NCBI GenBank assembly: GCA_965208395.1
Contig: CBDBON010000003.1
Location: 1,240,001-1,304,000 of the forward strand
Reading direction: 5' to 3'
DNA length: 64,000 bases
From: CBDBON01 sp965208395
Lineage (GTDB): Bacteria > Chloroflexota > Dehalococcoidia > Lucifugimonadales > CBDBON01
Below are positions 1-8,455 of this stretch, piece after piece. Positions within the stretch are counted from its first letter, which is position 1. The number at the start of each line of letters is the position of its first letter. A program made the translations under genes and the position numbers. The notes beneath the pieces are model-generated. The model was not told where the DNA came from. It saw only the letters and a list, made by a program, of their open reading frames with translations, and ran no database searches.

Positions 1-1963
1 CCCCGTCATCGTCATGGGCGCTGACCGGCGGCTCGATGCTCTGCCCGACCGGCGTGTTCTCGGCTACCCTCCGACTCGTCCTCTCCGTCTGAACCACGAA
101 ACGCGGAGCAGCGTTGGCGGACTCTCTGTTCTGAACAGGCGCCTCTGCGACTCCCGTTATCCGCTCGTCAGCTGCGTTATTTATCTTGTCCGTGTAGACC
201 GCCGACACTCGCAGACATCTGCCCACGTCGTCCGACCTTGGCGTGTAGACAGCAGAGGTGGCTATAGGGTTCCAGAGGCCTGAGTAGTTCCGGCATTCAC
301 TGGTGGCCTCGGCAGTCCGTTCCCACTTCCACTGTTTGACGATCACACCGCCATCGGGGTCGCTGACCGCGGCATGTACCTCATTGCCCGCCTGCGGCTG
401 TCTCTGCGACAGGAACATCTCCCCATGGTCCTCCGCATCCACCACGTGGATGGTCACGTCCAGGGTGGCGGCGAGACTGCGCGAGCCCTCGCCGGAGCGG
501 GCCACGATGACTATCGAGTACGAACTCTTCCTCTCGTAGTCAGGTTTATGGCCTGTCCTGAAGCTCAGAACGCCGCCGCTGTTGAAGGTAAGGAACTCGC
601 CGTCAGCACCGGACACCGAATACGTGTAGAAGGTGTCGTCACCGTCCTGGTCAGTCACGGCGTAGGTGTCGCTGTCTCCATAGGTGATGATCACATCCGC
701 GTTGTCCGTAATCTCCCTGACTCTCAGCACAGTGGGCGCGTTCTCATCGAAGAGAGGGGCTTCGTTCACATCAACGACCTCAACGATCACATTCACCGTG
801 GCAGAGGCGGTGGACGGATCGCTCACTCTCACTCGCAGGACGTACTTACTGTTGTTTGCCTTTGCCGCCTCTGCCTCGGCTTCCTCATCGGGAGACAGTG
901 CGGGTTCACCAGCAAGAGCCGTAGAGTCCTCGTCCTCCCGCTCATCGGGATCGTCTATGAGATGCTCCCGCGCGTCCGCTCCCAGCACTTTGCCGACCCT
1001 TATCTGGCCGGTGATGCTGTCGATCGTGAACCGCGCACGACCACCCTCATCCTCGAGATCAGGGGTGTCAAGCAACTCGTAGAACAGTATGTCGTCATCT
1101 GCGTCGGTCGCCGATACAGGCCTGCCTACTGCGATGCCCACGGCCGTGTTCTCTGCGACCGAACGGGTCGCCGCGGTAACTTCATCTCCAGGTCGGCCTA
1201 CAAAGCTGGGAGCGGCATTTACCAGCATCCTGGCCTCCACCCGGTGGACGCTCACCGCCGAGGCGGTCTTGTCTGAGCCGAATCTGTCGGAGTAGGTGAC
1301 CGTCGCGCGAAGATACATCCCCTCATCGGCTGGCGTCGAGTGCCTCCTCGACGCCGTCGCCCCCCTTATGTCCATCCAGGTCTCTCCGTCTTCGGACCTG
1401 GCCCACTGCCACCTCTCGCCTGCCACCCCGTCGTCCTCGTCCGACAGGATGGCTCCGAGCGGGCGGTGAACCTGAGGCTGCGGCCTGTCTATGCGTACCG
1501 TCCCCGCGTCGTCCACGTCCGTTACAGTCACAGCTACATCGTGTCTGCCGCCAGCAGCTTCGACAGTCACCCTGTACACGTTCCTGTTCGCTAGCTGTCC
1601 GCTCCTTTTCGCAGATTGCGGCTCTTCGTAGTTGGGGGGCTCCCTGAAGCTCAGTATCCCGCCATCGATGGTGAAGCGGTCGGCGTCAGGACCGCTCAGA
1701 GACCATCTGATGACATTTCCGTCCTGGTCATGGGCGCTGAACCGGCCGACTGGAGCCGTACTGTTCTCGGCAAACTCGATGGACGAACCCACGGTTTGCG
1801 CACTTGCCGGACGACCCAGGGGGCCGTCAGAGACCGTATCCGCAAGCAGGAGCACGGCCAGCACCAGGACGAACACCACGACCCGGGACTTCCCGCGTGG
1901 AATAACTCCCAGACTCAATCCGAGTCGGATGACGAATTCATGGCGTTGGGTGGGCCGGAGCAT
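1..1963 (-). CDS. Secreted cadherin-repeat / Ig-like protein, N-terminal part (runs off left edge)
   Basis: An open frame reads from an ATG at 1963 to the window edge without a stop, giving 654 visible residues. Residues about 24-40 are a basic-then-hydrophobic signal peptide ending near PASAQ, so the protein is exported. Behind it, cadherin-like units alternate with Ig-like units: a unit beginning IEFAENSTAPVG, another with RSVAENTAVG and SATDADDD, another beginning NEAPLFDENAP, and a last one with RVAENTPVG and SAHDDDG. The intervening Ig-like blocks have the WQW/WKW and YTPRSDD patterns common in bacterial repeat proteins. Asp/Glu-rich loops suggest calcium binding, by analogy with cadherins. 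An in-frame stop lies upstream and 1963 is the first ATG after it. The likely role is adhesion or surface display; no enzymatic domain is visible in this part. Confidence 0.85.
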   Translation of the reverse strand, partial: MLRPTQRHEFVIRLGLSLGVIPRGKSRVVVFVLVLAVLLLADTVSDGPLGRPASAQTVGSSIEFAENSTAPVGRFSAHDQDGNVIRWSLSGPDADRFTIDGGILSFREPPNYEEPQSAKRSGQLANRNVYRVTVEAAGGRHDVAVTVTDVDDAGTVRIDRPQPQVHRPLGAILSDEDDGVAGERWQWARSEDGETWMDIRGATASRRHSTPADEGMYLRATVTYSDRFGSDKTASAVSVHRVEARMLVNAAPSFVGRPGDEVTAATRSVAENTAVGIAVGRPVSATDADDDILFYELLDTPDLEDEGGRARFTIDSITGQIRVGKVLGADAREHLIDDPDEREDEDSTALAGEPALSPDEEAEAEAAKANNSKYVLRVRVSDPSTASATVNVIVEVVDVNEAPLFDENAPTVLRVREITDNADVIITYGDSDTYAVTDQDGDDTFYTYSVSGADGEFLTFNSGGVLSFRTGHKPDYERKSSYSIVIVARSGEGSRSLAATLDVTIHVVDAEDHGEMFLSQRQPQAGNEVHAAVSDPDGGVIVKQWKWERTAEATSECRNYSGLWNPIATSAVYTPRSDDVGRCLRVSAVYTDKINNAADERITGVAEAPVQNRESANAAPRFVVQTERTSRRVAENTPVGQSIEPPVSAHDDDG

Positions 1964-2440
1964 ACCGAGCTGCGAGCTCTCGCACTGGGAGGTGGCGCTA
2001 TAGAGTTCGCCAGATCAAGATCTGCGATCAGAGAGCAGACCACTCGTCGCGCCTTCACGCCTCATGAGTCTTCTCGTGATCCTCATCGCAATTGCTATCA
2101 GAACCGCTATCAACAGATGATCCACCAAGGCAGTAGTGAAAGCCCCGATAACGGGAGCGTCGGCTGCGCCAGAGAGGCTGTTGGAGTCGCATCGCCTGTG
2201 CCATTCGACTTGACCGCGCCATTAGAATGCCGAGAAGAGCGGTTCGTCGTCTCCATCGTGAGCATGGAGACCGTGGCCAGCCTGGGAACGGGCGCCGTCC
2301 CCGGCACGGGTGTGGGCATCGTCCATTCGCTGATACGTTCCCCATCCCAGACCCGAGGCCGGGGAACGTCTCTCGCACTAATCCGGTCCCCGGCGTCGGT
2401 GTGGGTGTCGACTCAGGCGTGGGCGATGGTGGCGGCTTGG
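1964..2440. other. Intergenic stretch without a supported gene
   Basis: Open frames on both strands here have no recognisable domain and no convincing ribosome-binding site. The stretch lies between the start of the cadherin-type gene and a decayed methyltransferase, and probably carries the cadherin gene's promoter plus further decayed sequence. I see nothing definite in it. Confidence 0.4.
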
Positions 2441-2824
2441 CTACAAGCAGCGGATTCGTTGGACCTGTGGAAAGGGGGGGCCTCGTCGCCCGATATCGTC
2501 CTGCTCACCGACGAGGTCCCCAGGACGGACAAAGGACCACCGCCACCCGAAGGACTGGAGATCGTCACGGTGGACGCCTCGCCTGTACCCTCGTCGATGT
2601 TGTCCTCTTTGGCAGTGGACGACGTCGAAGAAGCCGTCCTCGAAAGGAAGATTCGTTACGTCGGCCACGTGAAATGTCGTATTGGATGTTCCTCCGGCCC
2701 CGGCGAGAGCCCTGGCCGTCTCAGGCGCGATCTTTACGGCAGCCAATGTCGCCGAAGTCCGGGCTGTTGCCGATCCAAGCTTGTGCCAAGCGAAAGACAA
2801 GCCGCTACACCCCCCATTGGACAA
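2441..2824 (-). pseudogene. Decayed SAM-dependent methyltransferase
   Basis: The middle of this 127-codon frame contains FHVADVTNLPFEDGFFDVVHCQ-like sequence, which matches motifs II-III of class I SAM methyltransferases (acidic residue, LPF, then FDVVHC). The usual glycine-rich motif I should lie about 40 residues earlier but is missing. After the HCQ the frame turns into Arg/Gly/Asp-rich text that does not look like a methyltransferase C-terminus. The simplest reading is a gene broken by frameshifts at both ends. It is not translationally coupled to anything nearby. Confidence 0.5.
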
Positions 2825-2849
2825 GCCCGTGGCGAGTATACCATTTATA

Positions 2850-2920
2850 TGTAACTGTACTGTAACATTTCAGGCGGTTATATATAACTTCTTGTAATTA
2901 TTAGGCAGGGTCGGTAAAAT
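2850..2920 (+). promoter_or_regulatory. Promoter with 11-bp-spaced TGTAAC boxes, copy 1
   Basis: Two TGTAAC boxes start at 2850 and 2861, an 11-bp period typical of OmpR/PhoB-family direct repeats. A TTGTAA -35 hexamer (2892-2897) follows, then 17 bp, then a TAAAAT -10 (2915-2920). The two-component gene starts at 2983. The arrangement recurs at 6290-6360 with the same distances. Autoregulation by the winged-helix domain of the downstream protein is an inference. Confidence 0.65.
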
Positions 2921-2982
2921 CATTCCCGTTGGCCCCAACTCTACCGAGCATCGGGCCTGCGCAGTCCAATCGAGGTGACGAG

Positions 2983-5364
2983 ATGAAGCGACCGGACGAA
3001 CTGATGCGAGAGAACGAGATTCTGCGCGAGCGTCTCTCGCGGCTGAGCGAGGCAAGCCTCCGCATTAACCAGAGTCTCGACTTCGACGACGTGCTGCAAG
3101 GGGTGCTCGACTCCGCCCGGTCGCTGACGGAAGCCCGGTACGGGGTGATGACGCTCCACGACGATGGGGGACAGGTGCAGGACTTCCTGTCGTCCGGGAT
3201 GACCTCAGATGAGGCCGGACAACTCTGGGTCATGCCGGAGCGATGGAAGCTCTATGAGTATCTCGGCAGCCTCTCCCGACCTCTGAGGCTCTCCGACCTG
3301 CTCGGCCACATAAGGTCCGCAGGTCTCCCTGAGTTCCCCCTGCCCCTGGCGGCCGGACCGGTGGTCTCCTTTCTTGCGGCGCCTGTCTTCCACAGGGGCG
3401 AGCGAGTGGGCAACATCTATGTCGCTGGGAAGGAACACGGAGAGGAGTTCACCCAGGAGGACGAGGAGACGCTGGTCATGTTCGCCTCCCAGGCGGCGAT
3501 GGTCGTATCCAACGCCCGAAGATACCGGGACGAACGGCGGGCCAGGACCGACCTTGAGACCCTGATAGACACCTCGCCGGTGGGTGTCGTCGTATTCGAC
3601 GCGAGGACGGGTACGCCGGTGTCCTTCAACCGGGAGGCGCGGAGGATCGTCGACGGCCTGCGGGAGCCGGACCAGCCGCCGGAGCAGCTGTTGGAAGTGC
3701 TGATCTTTAAGCGGGCCGACGGGCGGGAGGTCTCGCTCCGGGAGTTTCCCATGGCCGACCTTCTGAGTGTCGATGAAACGGTTCGGGCCGAGGAGATCGT
3801 CCTCGGGGTCCCCGATGGGCGCAGCGTAACGGCTCTGCTCAACTCAACCCCGATCCTCTCCGACGAGGGCACGGTTGAGTCGGTGGTCGTCACCCTACAG
3901 GACATGGCCGACGTCGAGGAGCTGGAGCGGCTGCGAGCCGAGTTCCTGGGCATGGTGAGCCACGAGCTGAGGACTCCTCTGACCTCCATCAAGGGATCCG
4001 CCTCCACGATTATGGACGCGGGGCCGGATCTCGACCCCGCTGTGGTCCGCCAGTTCGTGCGGATCATCAGGGACCAGACCGAACACATGAACGCCCTGGT
4101 TGCGGACCTTCTTGACGTTGCCCACATCGAGACGGGCACGCTGCCGGTCAGTCCCGAACCCGCGGAGGTGGCCGTGCTGGTGGACCGAGCAAGGAGTGGT
4201 TTCGCCAACGCAGGGGGTAAGAACAACCTCGCAATCGACGTCGAGCCGGGCCTGCCCTTGGTCATGGCGGACAGGCGACGCATTGTACAGGTGCTCGGCA
4301 ACCTACTGACCAACGCGGCTCGCAACTCCTCGGACTTCTCCGTCATCAGGGTGACCGCCGTGCGGGACGGGGTTCACGTGGCGGTTTCTGTGGCCGACGA
4401 GGGGCGAGGCATCCCAGCCGAGAGCCTGCCCAACCTGTTTCGCAAGTTCTCCAGGGCGCAGTCCGAGGAGCAGGGAGGGGACACGGGGCTCGGCCTCTCC
4501 ATCTGCAAGGGCATAGTGGAAGCTCACGGGGGCCGCATCTGGGCCGAGAGCGACGGGCCGGGAATGGGCGCGCGCTTCACCTTCACACTTCCATCGATCG
4601 AGGACTCAGGGAGCAGCGCGACCGGCAGATCCCCCTCGACGCGCCGTAAGCAGAACGTGGAGGAGGTACGGCCACGCATTCTGGCGGTGGACGACGATCC
4701 CAATGACCTCCGCTACGTCCGCGACACCCTGTCAAAGTCGGGCTACGACCCGGTTGTGACCGGGGAGCCGGAAGAGGCGCTCCGCCTCGTGGAGGAGGAG
4801 AGGCCGGAACTCGTGCTGCTGGACCTGATGCTCCCGGGAACGGACGGCATCGAACTGATGAAGGACATCCTCGACGTAGCGGACGTGCCGGTCATCTTCC
4901 TGTCCGCCTATGGGCGTGAGGAGCAGATCGCCAGAGCTTTCGACATGGGGGCCTCCGATTACGTCGTCAAGCCCTTCTCGGCGACGGAGCTCTCGGCGAG
5001 GATCAGGGCGGCCCTGCGCCGGAGCACCGCTTCAGAGCCGTCGGAGCCCTACGTGCTGGGCGACCTGACCGTCGACTACGACGGACGCAGGGCGGTCCTG
5101 GCCGGCCGTCCCCTACATCTCACGCCGACTGAATATCGGGTGCTGGCCGAGCTTTCTGCCAACGCCGGACGGGTGTTGACCTACGAGCGCCTGTTGGGAC
5201 GCGTCTGGGGCGAGAAGAGCGACGGCGACGTACGACCCATGCGCACCATCGTGAACAAACTCCGCCGCAAGCTGGGCGACGACGTCGAAAACCCCACCTA
5301 CATCTACACCGAGCCCCGCATCGGCTACCGGATGCCGAAAGGGGAGATGCAGGGCGGAGGATAG
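2983..5364 (+). CDS. One-piece two-component system: GAF-PAS-histidine kinase-receiver-OmpR winged helix
   Basis: This 793-residue cytoplasmic protein carries a complete phosphorelay plus DNA-binding output. Domains in order: short N-terminal coiled segment; GAF (about 30-185); PAS (about 190-310); HisKA with phospho-acceptor His327 in SHELRTPL; HATPase with the N-box near 440-450 and a TGLGLSICKG G-box near 501-510; receiver (about 565-680) with Asp614 in LLDLMLPGTDG and the conserved Lys in VVKPF; and an OmpR/PhoB-type winged helix (about 690-790) ending in GYRM. No membrane segment is predicted, so the signal is probably intracellular. The ATG at 2983 is preferred over an upstream TTG because GAGGTGA lies just upstream. 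Kinase, receiver and output usually sit on two proteins; their fusion here implies in-cis or dimer phosphotransfer. Confidence 0.93.
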   Translation: MKRPDELMRENEILRERLSRLSEASLRINQSLDFDDVLQGVLDSARSLTEARYGVMTLHDDGGQVQDFLSSGMTSDEAGQLWVMPERWKLYEYLGSLSRPLRLSDLLGHIRSAGLPEFPLPLAAGPVVSFLAAPVFHRGERVGNIYVAGKEHGEEFTQEDEETLVMFASQAAMVVSNARRYRDERRARTDLETLIDTSPVGVVVFDARTGTPVSFNREARRIVDGLREPDQPPEQLLEVLIFKRADGREVSLREFPMADLLSVDETVRAEEIVLGVPDGRSVTALLNSTPILSDEGTVESVVVTLQDMADVEELERLRAEFLGMVSHELRTPLTSIKGSASTIMDAGPDLDPAVVRQFVRIIRDQTEHMNALVADLLDVAHIETGTLPVSPEPAEVAVLVDRARSGFANAGGKNNLAIDVEPGLPLVMADRRRIVQVLGNLLTNAARNSSDFSVIRVTAVRDGVHVAVSVADEGRGIPAESLPNLFRKFSRAQSEEQGGDTGLGLSICKGIVEAHGGRIWAESDGPGMGARFTFTLPSIEDSGSSATGRSPSTRRKQNVEEVRPRILAVDDDPNDLRYVRDTLSKSGYDPVVTGEPEEALRLVEEERPELVLLDLMLPGTDGIELMKDILDVADVPVIFLSAYGREEQIARAFDMGASDYVVKPFSATELSARIRAALRRSTASEPSEPYVLGDLTVDYDGRRAVLAGRPLHLTPTEYRVLAELSANAGRVLTYERLLGRVWGEKSDGDVRPMRTIVNKLRRKLGDDVENPTYIYTEPRIGYRMPKGEMQGGG

Positions 5365-5448
5365 TCTCCAGCGTCCCTGTATGGCCGACAGCGGCGCTCC
5401 CACAGGAGAGTGGTGCACGAGCTGATCGAGGCCAGGGACGAGCGGCGT

Positions 5449-5562
5449 CTACTCGACCTCCATTCGAGCCATGATCTCTAGCCGTTCACACTTGTCCCAC
5501 TCTTGCCGGTTGCCAACAACCCTCGTTTGCCCATCGCTCACAGCTTCCTCTGCTTCGTACAA
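5449..5562 (-). pseudogene. Small relic frame of unknown family
   Basis: A 37-residue frame opening at a TTG reads like real protein, with the core TRVVGNRQEWDKCERLE and a natural stop, but it has no convincing start or Shine-Dalgarno sequence. It may be the tail of a lost gene. I do not recognise the family. The rest of 5365-5938 contains only the hairpin at 5571-5592 and nothing else I can support. Confidence 0.25.
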
Positions 5563-5570
5563 AACGATGG

Positions 5571-5592
5571 CCCCGGTCAGGTTGAGCCGGGG
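5571..5592. repeat. GC-rich hairpin
   Basis: CCCCGG and CCGGGG flank a short loop whose TCA/TGA parts can extend the stem. No T-tract follows on either strand, so a simple intrinsic terminator is not supported. It lies 207 bp downstream of the two-component gene. Confidence 0.4.
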
Positions 5593-5938
5593 TCGTCGTG
5601 GAGGATCTCACAATCGAGTTACTAGGCATCGCCTCTGGCACGCCTACAAGGATGGACAGAAGGAAAGATCGACTGGGGATGTTCTGCCTATGCTCTAGCC
5701 GCTCACCGAAGTCCTTCGGGAAGAGCTTCGGGTAAGAACCGGCATCCGTCTTTGCCTGCGCTCACCTCAATACCTCCCTATGGCGACAATCCGACTCCCG
5801 GGCAACAGATCACCCTTGTCGCTCACCAAAGCGTCTAGGCATACGCAGGCTCAGCTTGAGTATGCTAAGAGGGTCTAACAAGTCGGCGCAACGCCATGGT
5901 GCCAACGCTGCACCGTACCAATGCGGAGTAGGCGCCGC

Positions 5939-6124
5939 TCAGCCGAGCTTCCTTCGAATCTCCTCCGCCTGCTTGTCGCTCACAATTCTAATGACCTTGC
6001 TGGACGGATCTTCCGCCGCGACACCGCGGACTGCCTTCCGTCCGTTCTTCAGCGTTACCAACTCCGGGCCGCTGATGGTTACCACCTTCCTCAGCTTCAA
6101 CGAGTACGCCGTCAGTTCAACCAT
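5939..6124 (-). CDS. DUF5679-like small protein lacking the zinc-binding cysteines
   Basis: A 61-residue protein with a perfect AGGAGGT ribosome-binding site just before its ATG. Its core (AYSLKLR, then VTLKNGRKAVRG, then KVIRI) follows the layout of DUF5679 miniproteins. Those normally read AYCxKCR, xTxKNGRxAxxG, CPxCGTKxFRI and look like a two-CxxC zinc ribbon. All four cysteine positions are replaced here (Ser, Leu and the AAEDPSS stretch), and a 12-residue charged C-terminus is added. It is therefore probably a diverged paralogue that folds without zinc. Function is unknown. It faces away from the promoter copy at 6276-6360, and the two share the intervening region. Confidence 0.65.
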   Translation of the reverse strand: MVELTAYSLKLRKVVTISGPELVTLKNGRKAVRGVAAEDPSSKVIRIVSDKQAEEIRRKLG

Positions 6125-6275
6125 TCCTACCTCCTGGTATTGGGCCTCGCGCGTACGTTTGTTCAGGGAGCTCCTACGACTCTACTCCGGGAATAGGGTC
6201 AGCACGAACGACGCTCGAGCGAGCCCGGTTCATCTGGACGATGATGCGATGCATATCCCGGAGCTCCCCGGTGAG

Positions 6276-6360
6276 TGTAACACCGTATGTGTAACCAAAG
6301 CGTAATGCTTGTACTGGCTTTCCATGACTTCTCGTAACTATCTAGAAGGTTCGGTATAAT
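6276..6360 (+). promoter_or_regulatory. Promoter with TGTAAC-type boxes, copy 2
   Basis: Boxes TGTAAC (6290) and CGTAAT (6301) are 11 bp apart, and a further TGTAAC starts at 6276. A TCGTAA -35 (6332-6337), 17 bp and a perfect TATAAT -10 (6355-6360) follow. The box-to--35 distances (42 and 31 bp) equal those of the promoter at 2850-2920, and CCGTT follows both -10 elements at the same distance. It points rightward, where no long gene begins. Confidence 0.65.
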
Positions 6361-6399
6361 TGCCCCCGTTCACGCCATTTAATGCGTCCGTGAGGGCGG

Positions 6400-6495
6400 A
6401 TGTGTCTTGGCCCCAGATTCTGGTCCAAGTTGAATGTTAGTCTTGGACCGCAGTGGACTTACCCCATTTCTGCTGACGAGTTGGACGCTCTCTAG
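6400..6495 (+). CDS. Possible 31-residue small protein downstream of promoter copy 2
   Basis: An ATG at 6400, with GAGG four bases upstream, opens a 31-codon frame ending at a TAG that overlaps the last bases of the convergent leucine dehydrogenase gene. It is the only frame of any size between promoter copy 2 and that gene. The product (starting MCLGPRFWSKLN, ending ADELDAL) matches no family I know. It could equally be a non-coding RNA or a gene remnant. Confidence 0.25.
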   Translation: MCLGPRFWSKLNVSLGPQWTYPISADELDAL

Positions 6496-7553
6496 AGCAT
6501 CGGCTTGATACCACGAACGGCGGCGATCCGGCGTTCCGCGATCCGGGCAGCCGCCGCGTTGGTAGTAATGCCCTCGGCACGAGCGGTCTCAATCACGTCG
6601 AGGGTCGTCTGATAGATGCGCTTCGTCAGTTCCAGCGCTCGGTCCTTGCGGTAGACGCCCCCGATCTCGGAGGCGACGTTGATGATCCCGCCAGCATTGA
6701 TGACGTAGTCGGGCGCGTACGTGATGCCGCGCTCTTTCAGCAGGTCGCCGTCCGAGTCGGTAAGCAGTTGATTGTTCGCCCCACCGGCCACGATCCGGCA
6801 CCTGAGACGTGGGATGGTTTCCTCGTTGAGAACTCCGCCCAAAGCACAGGGGGAGAAAATATCGCACTCGGTGTCGTAGATGGCGTCCGGTTCAACGACG
6901 GTCGCGCCCATGTCGGCAGCGCTCTGTCGGGCGCCCTCATATATGTCGGTCACAACCAGCTGAGCGCCCTCCTCAAGGAGATGCCTGGCCGTGTTGGATC
7001 CGACGTGTCCGAATCCCTGGATTGCAACTGTGCGGCCCGACAGGCTGTCATCCCCCCAGGTCGCTTTCGCCGCCGCCTTCATGCCGAGGTAGACGCCGAG
7101 TCCCGTCATGAGTGACGTATCACCGCTTCCTCCCAGCGATTCGGGCAGGCCGACAACGTGCTCGGTCTCCTCTGCGATGTACTCGAGATCGCGGGGCGTC
7201 ATCCCGACGTCCTCGGTCGTGACATACCGGCCTCCGAGCGAGTCGACATGCCGTCCGAACGCGCGCAACATGGCCTCGTTCTTGTCGGTGCGCGGGTCGG
7301 CCATGATGAGGGCTTTCGCGCCGCCTAGGTTGAGACCCGCGACGGCGGACTTGTACGTCATGGCACGGGACAGGCGCAGCACGTCCATGATGGCGTCGTC
7401 TTCGCTGGCATGCGGCCATACACGAAGACCTCCGCAGCCCGGACCGAGGGTCGTGTCGTGAATCGCTATGAATGCCCGGAGACCCTGCGACGGCTCGTGG
7501 CAGATGAGCAGCTGCTCGTGACCGTGCGTCTCCATGTATTCCAGGATCTCCAT
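6492..7553 (-). CDS. ldh: Leucine dehydrogenase (Glu/Leu/Phe/Val dehydrogenase family)
   Basis: The 353-residue product has the length of NAD-dependent leucine dehydrogenases. These reversibly deaminate branched-chain amino acids to 2-oxoacids and ammonium in the cytoplasm. The N-terminal domain has the glycine-rich GPGCGGLR segment, substrate-binding Lys68 and catalytic Lys80 in LNLGGAKA, which is the leucine/valine branch signature rather than that of glutamate dehydrogenase. The Rossmann domain shows GFGHVG at 180-185, and INAGGIINV near the C-terminus closes the active site. The gene stands alone, with decayed sequence on both sides. Leucine versus valine preference cannot be decided from sequence. 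Confidence 0.93.
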   Translation of the reverse strand: MEILEYMETHGHEQLLICHEPSQGLRAFIAIHDTTLGPGCGGLRVWPHASEDDAIMDVLRLSRAMTYKSAVAGLNLGGAKALIMADPRTDKNEAMLRAFGRHVDSLGGRYVTTEDVGMTPRDLEYIAEETEHVVGLPESLGGSGDTSLMTGLGVYLGMKAAAKATWGDDSLSGRTVAIQGFGHVGSNTARHLLEEGAQLVVTDIYEGARQSAADMGATVVEPDAIYDTECDIFSPCALGGVLNEETIPRLRCRIVAGGANNQLLTDSDGDLLKERGITYAPDYVINAGGIINVASEIGGVYRKDRALELTKRIYQTTLDVIETARAEGITTNAAAARIAERRIAAVRGIKPML

Positions 7554-7562
7554 CAGCTACCT

Positions 7563-7625
7563 TCAGCGCTGCTGGGCCCGTCGAAGTAACTCGGTATCCA
7601 CAGTGATGGTGAGCTTCTGCTTCAT
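7563..7625 (-). pseudogene. N-terminal remnant of a ribbon-helix-helix antitoxin
   Basis: A 20-residue frame (MKQKLTITVDTELLRRAQQR, then stop) has the beta-strand and first helix of Arc/CopG/VapB-type ribbon-helix-helix antitoxins. A GGGAGG Shine-Dalgarno lies upstream. The second helix and everything after it are missing, so it cannot form the fold. No toxin gene adjoins it. It sits directly upstream of leucine dehydrogenase in the same orientation and may contribute part of that gene's leader. Confidence 0.5.
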
Positions 7626-7735
7626 ATAGCTCAGCGCCTCCCAACTAGTATACTGCTGTCATGTCAAAGCATACGTGTATCGAGCACGGTGTTCAAGAAA
7701 GCCATGCCTAATGACCATGACCTGCCTGTCGCTGA

Positions 7736-7912
7736 AAGCATCTGGACTTGGAGGGCAAACTACTCCGACCGGAACGTGAGCCGCTTGCGTATCATTCCAG
7801 CGGTGACGCTAGCGAGGATGCGATTACTGATCCGGAGGGCAAGAACACGCTCAGGCTCACCGTAGTAGGCGATGAGGGCTGCTTTGCAGTGAACGATGGC
7901 TCGGACAAGTGA
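7736..7912 (+). pseudogene. Fragment of a secreted beta-sandwich domain
   Basis: A 58-codon open stretch without a start ends in LRLTVVGDEGCFAVNDG followed shortly by a stop. That pattern resembles the LxVxVxGxxGxFAVND strand pair of a repeated beta-sandwich domain I associate with Chloroflexota exported proteins; this family memory is not checked. The fragment is truncated at both ends. Confidence 0.3.
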
Positions 7913-8014
7913 TTCGCCCTACGTCATCATGGGCATGCCGAGCGGGCCAGTCTGAACACGAGGCATGAAGGTACTGCGTGATACTCCGACTTGATGATAG
8001 CGGAGGCGGGAGTG

Positions 8015-8158
8015 ATGGAGCCTTATCCTGAAGGCACAACGGGCTGTCTGCCCACGCTACGGAACGTCCTGCTGGTCGTTTTGGTCACGACTGTTCCAGT
8101 CGGCTTGGGCGTTCTGATCTTCTTCTGGCTTGCCGCGAAGTATTGCTGGTTCTGCTGA
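8015..8158 (+). CDS. Small single-pass membrane protein
   Basis: A 47-residue frame with a GGAG/GGCGGGAG stretch a few bases before its ATG. Residues about 18-40 form one strongly hydrophobic helix (NVLLVVLVTTVPVGLGVLIF), followed by WLAAKYCWFC with two cysteines at the extreme C-terminus. No homologue comes to mind. The neighbouring sequence is decayed, so this could itself be a truncated gene. Confidence 0.4.
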   Translation: MEPYPEGTTGCLPTLRNVLLVVLVTTVPVGLGVLIFFWLAAKYCWFC

Positions 8159-8455
8159 GAGAGGCGTAAGTGGGTCATCAGCAACCGGAGCCAGCAGGCA
8201 AAAGTAATCGTCGTGACACCCTTCGACCGACTCTGGCGACTGCCGTTGCCTGGGCGTCCACATTGGTTCTATGACCTTCCTGTGGGTGCGGCAAATGTCT
8301 ACGAACACGCACACCGGGAGATGGAAGCGTAGACGACTCAGACAGCGGGATGCCAGATTGATGCAGACCCGAGAATTCAAGAGCTCTTAGCCAAGTTGAC
8401 CAAGGTGATCGGCCTAGACCGCACCGTCCGGGGCGAATTCGAGCTGGCCGAGTAG
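8118..8455 (+). pseudogene. Broken frame with an internal stop
   Basis: One frame stays open from 8118 to a TAG at 8330-8332, continues in the same frame for 40 more codons, and stops at 8453. Both halves look protein-like (AKVIVVTPFDRLWRLPLPG; then PRIQELLAKLTKVIGLD), suggesting one former gene interrupted by a nonsense mutation. The family is not recognised. The remaining 8456-8709 holds nothing definite apart from the ribosome-binding site of the next gene. Confidence 0.3.

Noticed and set aside
374..2854. Several long plus-strand frames in the first 3 kb
   Set aside because: They are mirror frames of the cadherin-type gene, whose signal peptide and repeats on the minus strand are clear.
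2227..2865. Long plus-strand frame opposite the methyltransferase relic
   Set aside because: It is Arg/Pro-rich with no domain and no ribosome site, whereas the minus strand shows methyltransferase motifs.
5700..5938. tRNA-like or structured RNA in the gap after the two-component gene
   Set aside because: No T-loop GTTCRA motif or seven-base acceptor pairing could be found.
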